Positions 8,667 to 14,986 of a stretch of 20,020 nucleotides of DNA are shown one piece after another; position 1 is the stretch's first letter; each line of letters begins with the position of its first letter. The DNA comes from Neptuniibacter sp. Lineage in GTDB: Bacteria; Pseudomonadota; Gammaproteobacteria; Pseudomonadales; Balneatricaceae. Below the pieces are notes generated by a model, which ran no database searches, was not told the DNA's origin, and saw only the letters and a program-made list of their open reading frames with translations. The position numbers were made by a program, and so were the translations under genes. Where the stretch lies: NCBI GenBank assembly GCA_024686055.1, contig JAIBDV010000006.1, forward strand, positions 1 through 20,020. The letters run 5' to 3'.

Positions 8667-8685
8667 TGTCTTCGCGGTGAAGACA
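8667..8685. repeat. Perfect 7-bp inverted repeat upstream of small gene
   Basis: TGTCTTC at 8667-8673 and GAAGACA at 8679-8685 surround a 5-base centre (GCGGT). It lies about 30 bases before the start of the small plus-strand gene. It could be a regulator site or a 5'-leader hairpin; the sequence does not decide which. Confidence 0.5.
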
Positions 8686-8715
8686 ACCTCGCCGCTTTAT
8701 AACCAGGGAATGACC

Positions 8716-8982
8716 ATGACACCAGAACAGTCCACTGAAATTCAGGATCGTCTTTTCGCACTGGAAGTACTGATGATGCAGATGGGGGCATTGATGACGG
8801 CCAAATCAAGCGATCCGTCTGAGATCACCCAGTACTGGCAGGCCGGTATGGGTGAGCTGGTTAAGCGTGAACCAACGATGCCTGCCGAAGCCGTAGAAGG
8901 TATCCGTGAGAAGTATGATCTGCTGGTATCTTCGATTGAAGAAACAGCACTGGAGTTCCGCCGCATCGCGGCTGATGCCTGA
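8716..8982 (+). CDS. Small uncharacterised protein, 88 residues
   Basis: The protein begins MTPEQSTEIQDRLFALEVLM and is predicted mostly helical from its composition, with an amphipathic pattern at both ends (DRLFALEVLMMQMGALM and EKYDLLVSSIEETALEFRRI) that would suit a small helical bundle or dimer. No signal peptide, cysteine motif or known catalytic motif is seen, and the family is not recognised. Start choice: AGGGA at 8705-8709 directly abuts an ATG at 8710, too close to use, and is 6 bases from the ATG at 8716, which is preferred. The gene is divergent from the methyltransferase-helicase pair and is followed 13 bases later by an 8-bp stem-loop. Coding is supported by this ribosome-binding site, its codon pattern and the closing hairpin, not by homology. 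Confidence 0.6.
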   Translation: MTPEQSTEIQDRLFALEVLMMQMGALMTAKSSDPSEITQYWQAGMGELVKREPTMPAEAVEGIREKYDLLVSSIEETALEFRRIAADA

Positions 8983-8995
8983 ACCGGCACCCATA

Positions 8996-9020
8996 GCAAT
9001 GCGTCGCAACGGCGCATTGC
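8996..9020 (+). terminator. Stem-loop after small gene, weak terminator candidate
   Basis: GCAATGCG at 8996-9003 pairs perfectly with CGCATTGC at 9013-9020 around a 9-base loop, 13 bases after the stop of the 88-residue gene. The bases that follow (AGCTTGCTCT) are only partly T-rich, so intrinsic termination is plausible but weak. Confidence 0.4.
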
Positions 9021-9252
9021 AGCTTGCTCTACCCCTCCACTCTGATAGCTCCCCTCACACAGCCTGCACTGAACATGTCGAAATGCGTCCGGAACGTATA
9101 ATACGTCGCGACTGCGCAACATTAGCCGAGCTGAAAGGCTATCGGGCTTAAAATAGAGACAGGATGATTTCAAATGAAGACAGTACTCAGCAGAAAATAT
9201 CTGTACTGAGCAGTTCAGGCAATAAAGACAGGAATGAAGATTTACTAACGCC

Positions 9253-9279
9253 ACGGCATATTCAGCTGAATTCTGCCGT
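9253..9279. repeat. 27-base quasi-palindrome downstream of tRNA-Pro
   Basis: ACGGCA at 9253-9258 pairs with TGCCGT at 9274-9279, and the centre ATTCAGCTGAAT (9260-9271) is itself a perfect 12-base palindrome, leaving a 1x2 internal bulge. It lies 14 bases beyond the 3' CCA end of the tRNA gene. It may be the 3' hairpin of the tRNA precursor; on the minus strand the T-run CTCTTTTTAA comes before it rather than after, so it is not a standard intrinsic terminator. Confidence 0.5.
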
Positions 9280-9293
9280 TAAAAAGAGCTTGA

Positions 9294-9370
9294 TGGTCGG
9301 GACGGCAGGATTTGAACCTGCGACCCCCTGCACCCCATGCAGGTGCGCTACCAGACTGCGCTACGCCCCG
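9294..9370 (-). tRNA. tRNA-Pro (anticodon GGG)
   Basis: The minus strand reads CGGGGCGTAGCGCAG at the 5' end and GTTCGAATCCTGC in the T arm. It has a 7-base acceptor stem and a CCTGC/GCAGG anticodon stem around the loop ATGGGGT, giving anticodon GGG, which decodes CCC proline codons. The 3' CCA is encoded, total 77 bases. The sequence closely follows E. coli proL-type tRNA-Pro. Its position after the ihfA-merR pair fits the conserved order I recall from Pseudomonas-like genomes. Confidence 0.96.
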
Positions 9371-9392
9371 ACAAGCTCCGAAGAGGACTCAA

Positions 9393-9421
9393 ATAGTAGC
9401 CTAACACGTTGATTGTGTGAA
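9393..9421 (-). promoter_or_regulatory. Sigma-70 promoter for tRNA-Pro
   Basis: On the minus strand TTCACA (9416-9421) is followed by exactly 17 bases and then TACTAT (9393-9398). The -35 matches the consensus at five of six positions and the -10 at four of six. The tRNA begins 22 bases after the -10 box. The site lies just after the merR-type stop codon, so the tRNA can be transcribed independently of the upstream operon. Confidence 0.6.
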
Positions 9422-9428
9422 GCTTTTT

Positions 9429-9785
9429 TTAGACTGATTTGAGGGTTTTCAGTATATCTTCCAACTCACTGATGGTTTGTCGTGTGAGTTGCTTTACCCG
9501 TGCACTGTCGTCACCGGCAATGTCGCCCGTTAACCACTGGCGCGCACCACTGATGGTGTAACCCTGATCATGTAGCAGGCTTTTTACCTGCCGGATAAGC
9601 AATACATCCTGACGCTGATAATAGCGTCGGTTACTGCGCTTTACCGGCTGAATCTGGTCAAATTCCTGTTCCCAATAACGTAAAACATGGGCTTTGAGGT
9701 CACAGAGTTTTGCGACTTCGCCAATGGTGAAATAACGTTTATTGGGGAGGACCGAGCTGTCAGTACTCTCCACCGCTGTCGGCAT
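9429..9785 (-). CDS. MerR-family transcriptional regulator encoded after ihfA
   Basis: 118 residues with a MerR-type winged helix at the N-terminal half: YFTIGEVAKLCDLKAHVLRY (helix-turn-helix), then WEQEF and a wing with SNRRYYQRQDVLLIRQVK. The rest (about 75-118) is a short helical dimerisation segment without the cysteine or large effector domain of metal- or drug-sensing members, so the inducer is unknown. The gene starts inside the end of ihfA, overlapping it by 26 bases, with GAGG only three bases before the ATG, which suggests translational coupling. A protein of this type next to ihfA is common in gammaproteobacteria. Function is not established to my knowledge. Confidence 0.88.
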   Translation of the reverse strand: MPTAVESTDSSVLPNKRYFTIGEVAKLCDLKAHVLRYWEQEFDQIQPVKRSNRRYYQRQDVLLIRQVKSLLHDQGYTISGARQWLTGDIAGDDSARVKQLTRQTISELEDILKTLKSV

Positions 9786-10068
9786 AGGCCTCGACTCGGT
9801 CCTTCAGTTTCTGACCCGGACGGAAGGTCACCACTCGGCGTGCCGAGATGGGGACTTCTTCTCCCGTCTTGGGATTCCGGCCCGGACGTTGACGCTTATC
9901 GCGAAGGTCAAAGTTACCGAAGCCGGACAGTTTCACCTGCTCGTTTGACGCCAGACTGACGCGAATCTCTTCAAAGAAGGATTCCACCATTTCTTTAGCT
10001 TCTCGCTTGTTCAGCCCCAACTCGTCGTAGAGGCGTTCAGCCATATCTGCTTTGGTCAAAGAGCCCAT
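9760..10068 (-). CDS. ihfA: Integration host factor subunit alpha
   Basis: 102 residues, a DNABII-family DNA-bending protein that forms a heterodimer with IhfB and acts in nucleoid structure, recombination and sigma-54 promoter activation. Nearly every segment matches E. coli IhfA: LTKADMAERLYDELGL, EQVKLSGFGNFDLRDK, the beta-arm with RPGRNPKTGEEVPI including the intercalating proline, and ARRVVTFRPGQKLK. The frame allows a GTG start at 10077, but the ATG at 10068 gives MGSLTKADM, which aligns with the E. coli start, and AAGG lies 9 bases upstream. It follows pheT by 21 bases, as in E. coli where the two are co-transcribed. The last 26 bases overlap the MerR-type gene. Confidence 0.97.
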   Translation of the reverse strand: MGSLTKADMAERLYDELGLNKREAKEMVESFFEEIRVSLASNEQVKLSGFGNFDLRDKRQRPGRNPKTGEEVPISARRVVTFRPGQKLKDRVEAYADSGGEY

Positions 10069-10089
10069 TTCACTCACCCTTGTGAACGC

Positions 10090-12492
10090 TTACCGCTGAG
10101 TGGCACTCAGATTCTCTGCAAGTGCGCTCAGGGAAGCATCGATGATGCTGTTGATTTCTTCATCATTAAGAGTGCGTGATGGATGTTGCCAGGTCAACCC
10201 CAGAGCCAGAGATTTTTTACCGGATTCAATGCCTTGGCCGCGATATACATCAAAAAGAGTGACCTCTTTGAGGTGTTCGCCACCCTGGGCCGCCACGACT
10301 TCACGCACAGAATCAAATGAAACTGATTCATCCATGACCAGTGCAATATCACGACGGGACTCAGGGAATTTGGACAGTTCATTGAACCGTGCCAGGTGGC
10401 CATCACGCAGGCTGTCCAGATCGATCTCGAACATGAACAGGTTGCCATTGATGCCCAGATCTTTGCTCAGGCTTGGGTGCAGCGCACCGATGAAGCCAAC
10501 TGCTTCGCCATTGCGTTCGATCTGCGCCGTCTGGCCTGGGTGTAAGGCAACGTGCTCACCAGCAACGAAACGGTACTGGTCAGCCGCGCTGCCCAGTGCC
10601 AGCAGAGATTCCAGATCCGCTTTGATGTCGTAGAAATCGACCTCAGCGTTATCGGCACTCCAGCCTTCTGGCGCACGACGACCGGTGATCAGGCCAGCAA
10701 TAACGTTCTGCTGTTTGATCTGGTCGCTTTCAGTCTGTTCAGTCTGCGGCAGGAAGCGCTGACCGGTTTCGAACAGGCGGATGCGGTTCTGCTGGCGGTT
10801 CTGGTTGTACAGTGCTGCTTTCACCAGACCCGGCCACAGCGTGGTACGCATCACCGCCATTTCAGCGGAGATCGGGTTCGCCAGGGCGATCGCTTCATAT
10901 TTGTCGTCGAATTTCTTCGCCAGACCCGCTTCGATGAAGCTGTAGGTGATCGCTTCCTGGTAACCACGGCCAATCATGTTGCGACGGATACGGTCAACCG
11001 ATACCTGTGCTTCGCAATCGGCTTTGAATGGCAGTGAGGCATTCGGTACGCGAACCGGCAGGTTGTTGTAGCCGTAGACACGCGCCAGCTCTTCGATCAG
11101 ATCGGCTTCGATGCTGATGTCGAAACGGTAAGACGGTACGGAGACTGCCCACTGTGCGTCGCCGTCGGCTTCCACGGTCAGGCCCAGACGGGTCAGGATC
11201 TCAACGATCTCGTCTGCCGCCATCTCGAACGCCAGCATGCTGTTTACTTTGGCGTGACGCAGACGAACCTGCGCCGGGACTGGCAGGTGCGCTTCGCTAG
11301 CCACTTCAGTGACCGGGCCAGCGTCACCGCCAACGATGTCGAGCAGCAGCTCGGTGGCGCGGTCAATGGCGTTCGCCTGCAGCTGCCAGTCAACACCACG
11401 CTCAAAGCGGTGTGAGGAGTCGGTGTGCAGACCGTAGGAACGAGCACGACCGGCAATCGCCAGCTGAGTGAAGAACGCACTTTCCAGGAAAATGTTGTTT
11501 GTCTCAGCCGTGCAGCTGGTTGACTCACCCCCCATGATGCCGGCCATGGCAACCGGGCCATTGTCATCGGCAATCACCAGAGTATCGGCATTAAGCGTGA
11601 TCTGCTGGCCATCGAGCAAGGTCAGTGGCTCGTCCTGCTGCGCCATACGTGCAACCACTTTGCCGGACAGTTTGTCCAGATCAAAAGCGTGCATCGGCTG
11701 GCCCAGTTCCAGCAGTACGTAGTTGGTAACATCAACCACAGGGTCAATGGAACGCACACCAGAGCGACGCAGTTTTTCAACCATCCACAGTGGCGTGGTC
11801 GCCGCCGGGTTGATGTTGCGGATAACCCGACCCACATAACGTGGGCAGTTTTCCGGTGCTTCCAGCGCGATCGGGAAAGTATCGTCGATGGCCGGTGCTG
11901 TTGCTTTGATATCAACAAAGCTGACCGGAGCTTTATTCAGCACGCCAACTTCACGGGCCAGGCCACGGAGAGACAGGCAGTCGCCACGGTTTGGCGTCAG
12001 ATCAACGTCGATGATCACGTCGTTCAGACCCATGTACTCACGCAGACAGGCGCCTACGGGGGCATCAGCAGCCAGCTCCATGATGCCATCAGCATCATCA
12101 GAGATGCTCAGCTCAGCCGCCGCACACAGCATGCCGAAAGACTCGACCTGGCGCAGCTTGGCTTTTTTGATTTTGAATGGCTTGCCGTCCGGCGTTGGCA
12201 GTTCGGCACCGACGGTAGCGAAGGCTGTTTTCAGCCCCGCACGGGCGTTAGGTGCGCCACAGACCACCTGGATCTCTTCGCTGCCGTTAGATACGGTGCA
12301 CACCTGCAGTTTGTCTGCATTCGGGTGCGGCTCCGCTTTGACAATTTCGCCGACGATGACGCCAGAGAAATCACCGGCAACGGCGTCTACTTCATCTACT
12401 TCCAGACCGGCCATGGTGACCTGGTCTACCAGTTCCTGAGTGCCGATGGCCGGGTTTACCAGCTCGCGCAACCACTGTTCACTGAATTTCAT
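10090..12492 (-). CDS. pheT: Phenylalanine--tRNA ligase beta subunit
   Basis: 800 residues, close to the 795 of E. coli PheT. The protein pairs with PheS in an alpha2-beta2 enzyme that charges tRNA-Phe with phenylalanine. Domains visible: the N-terminal MKFSEQWLRELV start, the EMAP-II/OB-fold tRNA-binding domain (about 40-150, with PHPNADKLQVCTV and CGAPNAR), the B3/B4 editing region with DLTPNRGDCLSLRGLAREV, the B5 domain (about 400-480), the class II-like catalytic fold remnant, and a C-terminal FDX-ACB domain (KFPESRRDIALVMDESVSF). It lies 85 bases downstream of pheS across a strong GC-rich hairpin, and 21 bases upstream of ihfA. No defect seen. Confidence 0.98.
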   Translation of the reverse strand: MKFSEQWLRELVNPAIGTQELVDQVTMAGLEVDEVDAVAGDFSGVIVGEIVKAEPHPNADKLQVCTVSNGSEEIQVVCGAPNARAGLKTAFATVGAELPTPDGKPFKIKKAKLRQVESFGMLCAAAELSISDDADGIMELAADAPVGACLREYMGLNDVIIDVDLTPNRGDCLSLRGLAREVGVLNKAPVSFVDIKATAPAIDDTFPIALEAPENCPRYVGRVIRNINPAATTPLWMVEKLRRSGVRSIDPVVDVTNYVLLELGQPMHAFDLDKLSGKVVARMAQQDEPLTLLDGQQITLNADTLVIADDNGPVAMAGIMGGESTSCTAETNNIFLESAFFTQLAIAGRARSYGLHTDSSHRFERGVDWQLQANAIDRATELLLDIVGGDAGPVTEVASEAHLPVPAQVRLRHAKVNSMLAFEMAADEIVEILTRLGLTVEADGDAQWAVSVPSYRFDISIEADLIEELARVYGYNNLPVRVPNASLPFKADCEAQVSVDRIRRNMIGRGYQEAITYSFIEAGLAKKFDDKYEAIALANPISAEMAVMRTTLWPGLVKAALYNQNRQQNRIRLFETGQRFLPQTEQTESDQIKQQNVIAGLITGRRAPEGWSADNAEVDFYDIKADLESLLALGSAADQYRFVAGEHVALHPGQTAQIERNGEAVGFIGALHPSLSKDLGINGNLFMFEIDLDSLRDGHLARFNELSKFPESRRDIALVMDESVSFDSVREVVAAQGGEHLKEVTLFDVYRGQGIESGKKSLALGLTWQHPSRTLNDEEINSIIDASLSALAENLSATQR

Positions 12493-12530
12493 TGTGCTTG
12501 TTCCAAAAATTCTGTTGCTGTCGTTGTTCC

Positions 12531-12557
12531 GGGCCGGGGTTAAAATCCACCCGGCCC
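12531..12557. other. GC-rich hairpin between pheS and pheT
   Basis: GGGCCGGG at 12531-12538 pairs perfectly with CCCGGCCC at 12550-12557 around an 11-base loop. On the transcribed minus strand no U-tract follows, so it is unlikely to terminate. It lies about 40 bases before the pheT start and may affect mRNA processing or the balance of PheS and PheT. Confidence 0.5.
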
Positions 12558-12577
12558 ACCGGGTCGCTCAACGCTGT

Positions 12578-13561
12578 TTAGCGGAACTGGCCCAGGAAAC
12601 GCAGATCGTTTTCGAAGAACAGACGCAGGTCGTTTACGCCGTAGCGCAACATCGCCAGACGCTCAACGCCCATGCCGAAGGCAAAGCCGGTGAACTCTTC
12701 AGGATCAATGCCTACGGCATTGAAGACCTTCGGATGCACCATGCCACAGCCCAGCACTTCCAGCCATTTACCATCACCACGGTCGATATCAACCTCAATG
12801 GATGGCTCTGTAAACGGGAAGTAGGACGGACGGAAGCGAACTTTTACGTCTTCTTCAAAGAATTCGCGCAGGAACTGCTCCAGCGTGCCTTTGAGATCGG
12901 CAAAGCTGATGTCTTTGTCGACCAGCAGACCTTCCACCTGGTGGAACATTGGCGAGTGGGTCTGATCATAGTCACAGCGGTACACACGGCCCGGACAGAT
13001 GATGCGGATCGGTGGCTGCTGTTTTTCCATGGTACGCACCTGGACACCGGAGGTGTGGGTACGCAACAGGGTGTTGGCATTGAAGTAGAAGGTATCGTGC
13101 ATGGCACGCGCCGGGTGATGCGCCGGAATATTCAGCGCTTCGAAGTTGTGGTAATCATCTTCGATCTCCGGGCCTTCTTCGACGCTGTAACCGATACCCG
13201 CAAAGAACTGCTCGATACGCTGCATGGTGCGGGTAACCGGGTGCAGGCCACCCAGTTCTTCACCACGCCCCGGCAGGGTTACGTCGATCTGTTCCGCCGC
13301 CAGGCGTTTGGCCAGCGCTTCGGTTTCCAGATCATATTTGCGTGCAGAAAGCTTGTCCTGCAGCGCCTGCTTGGCTTCATTGATGCGTGCGCCTGCAGCC
13401 GGACGCTCTTCAGAAGACAGCTTGCCCAGGCCTTTCATCAGCGCTGTCAGCAGGCCTTTCTTGCCCAGATAATCAACACGTACCTGGTCCAGCGTCTGTA
13501 CACTGGTCGCCTGCGCGACGGCGTTTTCGCCTTCAGCCAGCAGGGTTTGAATGTTTTCCAT
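12578..13561 (-). CDS. pheS: Phenylalanine--tRNA ligase alpha subunit
   Basis: 327 residues, the same length as E. coli PheS. It holds the class II aminoacylation site of the alpha2-beta2 enzyme. An N-terminal coiled coil (about 1-85) is followed by class II motifs: motif 1 near HPVTRTMQRIEQFF, motif 2 with GRVYRCDYDQTHSPMFHQVEG, and motif 3 with GFAFGMGVERLAMLRYG. CGGAG lies 6 bases before the ATG. In E. coli, pheST is attenuated through a phenylalanine-rich leader peptide; here no such peptide is evident in the 177 bases upstream, where an intrinsic terminator closes the rplT unit instead. Confidence 0.98.
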   Translation of the reverse strand: MENIQTLLAEGENAVAQATSVQTLDQVRVDYLGKKGLLTALMKGLGKLSSEERPAAGARINEAKQALQDKLSARKYDLETEALAKRLAAEQIDVTLPGRGEELGGLHPVTRTMQRIEQFFAGIGYSVEEGPEIEDDYHNFEALNIPAHHPARAMHDTFYFNANTLLRTHTSGVQVRTMEKQQPPIRIICPGRVYRCDYDQTHSPMFHQVEGLLVDKDISFADLKGTLEQFLREFFEEDVKVRFRPSYFPFTEPSIEVDIDRGDGKWLEVLGCGMVHPKVFNAVGIDPEEFTGFAFGMGVERLAMLRYGVNDLRLFFENDLRFLGQFR

Positions 13562-13666
13562 TTCCGGCTCCGAAAATTAACAACGATCTATCTCTGTTCA
13601 AGCTACCGAAAGAAGAGGGTTGCGGTGCTCGCCGCTTCTTAGCAATAGATTCAACCAGAGACAGAT

Positions 13667-13700
13667 AAAAAAACAGGGGAAGAGTTTGCACCCTTCCCCT
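13667..13700 (-). terminator. Intrinsic terminator between rplT and pheS
   Basis: On the minus strand AGGGGAAG pairs perfectly with CTTCCCCT (arms at 13693-13700 and 13675-13682) around a 10-base loop, followed by G and seven T. It lies 38 bases after the rplT stop and about 105 bases before pheS. It should end most infC-rpmI-rplT transcription, leaving pheST to readthrough or to a promoter in 13562-13666 that I could not identify. Confidence 0.88.
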
Positions 13701-13738
13701 ATTTAAAATATCAGCGACCTGTAAACAGGCGGGTGGGC

Positions 13739-14095
13739 TTATGCCAGAGCAGCTTTCGCTTTCTCTACCACAGCCGCAAATGCATTCGCTTCATGTACAG
13801 CCAGATCAGCCAGTACTTTACGGTCGATTTCAACGTTAGCCTTTTTCAGACCAGCGATGAAACGGCTGTAAGACAGACCATTGATACGAGCTGCAGCGTT
13901 GATACGAGCGATCCACAGAGCACGGAACTGACGTTTACGTTGACGACGGTCACGGTAAGCGTACTGACCAGCTTTGATTACCGCCTGTTTAGCAACGCGG
14001 AATACACGGGAACGAGCACCGTAGTAACCTTTTGCTTGTTTCAGGACTTTCTTGTGACGACGACGAGCAACAACACCACGTTTTACGCGAGCCAT
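13739..14095 (-). CDS. rplT: 50S ribosomal protein L20
   Basis: 118 residues, identical in length to E. coli L20, and easily recognised from MARVKRGVVARRRHKKVLKQ, the YRDRRQRKRQFRALWIARIN segment and NGLSYSRFI. L20 is needed early in 50S assembly; in E. coli its C-terminal domain also binds the rpmI leader and represses rpmI-rplT translation. AAGGAAGG lies five bases before the ATG. The 36-base gap from rpmI is typical for the pair, and an intrinsic terminator follows. Confidence 0.98.
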   Translation of the reverse strand: MARVKRGVVARRRHKKVLKQAKGYYGARSRVFRVAKQAVIKAGQYAYRDRRQRKRQFRALWIARINAAARINGLSYSRFIAGLKKANVEIDRKVLADLAVHEANAFAAVVEKAKAALA

Positions 14096-14131
14096 TTAAA
14101 CCTTCCTTTACTAAATTCTGTTAAAAACCAA

Positions 14132-14326
14132 TTAGATGTACGGCAGCATACGGCGGATCAACGCCTTATCAGCAGCATGAATCTGCTTCAAAGGACGCAG
14201 CTTACGCTTACGCTTAGTGCTCTTTTTGGTCAGAATGTGACTAGTATGGGACTGCTTGTGCTTGAAGCCATTCGCAGTTTTGCGGAAGCGCTTGGCGGCG
14301 CCACTTACGGACTTGATTTTAGGCAT
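14132..14326 (-). CDS. rpmI: 50S ribosomal protein L35
   Basis: 64 residues: MPKIKSVSGAAKRFRKTANG, then a strongly basic centre (TKKSTKRKRKLRPLKQIH) and the terminal IRRMLPYI. Length and sequence match L35. The frame extends five codons upstream to another ATG, but GGAG lies 9 bases before the ATG at 14326, and MPKIK is the usual L35 start. The gene lies between infC and rplT in the standard order. The 98-base gap from infC holds a strong terminator-like hairpin. Confidence 0.97.
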   Translation of the reverse strand: MPKIKSVSGAAKRFRKTANGFKHKQSHTSHILTKKSTKRKRKLRPLKQIHAADKALIRRMLPYI

Positions 14327-14370
14327 GTCAAAAATCTCCACGCATTCATTTAGTTGTGTTCACCTGGAAT

Positions 14371-14411
14371 AACAAAACCCGCAGCAGCGTCCGAAGACAC
14401 GGCTACGGGTT
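14371..14411 (-). terminator. Terminator-like attenuator hairpin between infC and rpmI
   Basis: On the minus strand, arms of 16 bases beginning AACCCGTAGCCGTG and ending GCTGCTGCGGGTT pair at 15 of 16 positions (G-U included, one C-U mismatch) around a UUCG tetraloop closed by C-G, spanning 14376-14411. TTTTGTTATT runs out of the 3' arm. This is a textbook intrinsic terminator shape 13 bases after the infC stop. Since rpmI-rplT has no visible promoter of its own in the 50 bases that remain, partial termination or regulated readthrough is likely. L20 is a candidate effector because it controls this operon in other bacteria. Confidence 0.75.
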
Positions 14412-14424
14412 ATCGGAATTCAGG

Positions 14425-14967
14425 TTACTTTTTCTTCTTCGGAGCAATAACCATGATCAGCTGACGGCCTTCCATTTTTGGGCGCTGTTCCACTGTACCC
14501 AACTCGAGGAGGTCTTCCTCAACGCGTCGGAGCAGTTTCATACCCAGGTCCTGGTGAGCCATTTCGCGACCGCGGTAACGCAGAGTTACCTTGGCTTTGT
14601 CTCCGTCTTCAAGGAAACGGGACAGGTTGCGTAGTTTTACCTGGTAGTCTCCATCTTCCGTATTAGGACGGAATTTTACTTCTTTCACCTGAATCTGGTG
14701 CTGTTTCTTCTTAGCTTCGTTGGCCTGCTTCTTCTGTTCATACAGATGCTTGCCATAATCCATCACCTTACAGACGATGGGATCAGCGTCAGAAATCTGC
14801 ACCAGATCGAGTTCCACTTCCCGCGCGGCTTCAAGAGCTTCACGCAGGGTTACAACACCAATCTGTGTGCCGTCGGGACCGATCAGTCGACATTCAGTTG
14901 CTCGAATATTTTCATTGATCGACGGGCGTTGCTCACGGCGTACACCCTTTCTGTTATCGCGCCTGAT
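14425..14967 (-). CDS. infC: Translation initiation factor IF-3 (AUC start codon)
   Basis: 180 residues, as in E. coli. IF-3 binds the 30S subunit, prevents premature 50S joining and rejects non-AUG starts. The N-domain (INENIRATECRLIGPDGTQ, ending REALEAAREVELDLVQIS), the linker (YGKHLYEQKKQANEAKKKQ) and the C-domain (FRGREMAHQ-like RYRGREMAHQDLG, and MVIAPKKKK at the end) are all present. A GTG at 14817 would drop about 50 conserved residues. The full frame begins at ATC (14965-14967), preceded by AGGAG at an 8-base distance and by an in-frame TGA 18 bases upstream, so AUC is the only reasonable start. Rare starts (AUU in E. coli) let IF-3 repress its own translation. It follows thrS by 19 bases. 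Confidence 0.95.
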   Translation of the reverse strand: MRRDNRKGVRREQRPSINENIRATECRLIGPDGTQIGVVTLREALEAAREVELDLVQISDADPIVCKVMDYGKHLYEQKKQANEAKKKQHQIQVKEVKFRPNTEDGDYQVKLRNLSRFLEDGDKAKVTLRYRGREMAHQDLGMKLLRRVEEDLLELGTVEQRPKMEGRQLIMVIAPKKKK

Positions 14968-14986
14968 GGTTCTATCTCCTGATCAG

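Larger units (their letters stand above)
8983..9293. other. Non-coding stretch between small gene and tRNA-Pro
   Basis: 311 bases without a supported gene. It contains the stem-loop at 8996-9020, a TATAAT hexamer at 9097-9102 inside the small palindrome CGTATAATACG but without a convincing -35 box, an imperfect inverted repeat near 9188-9212 (CTCAG/CTGAG arms), and the quasi-palindrome at 9253-9279. The plus-strand reading frame from 9164 runs into the antisense of the tRNA gene and is not believed. Composition is richer in A and T near 9150-9290 than in the flanking genes. Confidence 0.6.

Noticed and set aside
9097..9102. Perfect TATAAT hexamer as a promoter for a small RNA
   Set aside because: No acceptable -35 box at 16-18 bases, and no gene or clear terminator follows on the plus strand before the tRNA.
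9188..9240. Possible short repeat array (recurrent AGACAGGA and CAGTACT-like words)
   Set aside because: Only two imperfect copies of each word, with unequal spacing; no CRISPR or iteron pattern.
9164..9412. Plus-strand frame of 82 codons ending in a MVGTAGFEPATP-type sequence
   Set aside because: The second half is the antisense of the tRNA-Pro gene, a well-known source of false proteins, and the start has only a weak ribosome-binding site.
11689..12543. Plus-strand frame of 284 codons
   Set aside because: Antisense to the 5' part of pheT with no supporting start signal.
12440..13642. Plus-strand frame of 400 codons
   Set aside because: Lies antisense to pheS and the start of pheT, both certain by homology; no ribosome-binding site and no family resemblance.
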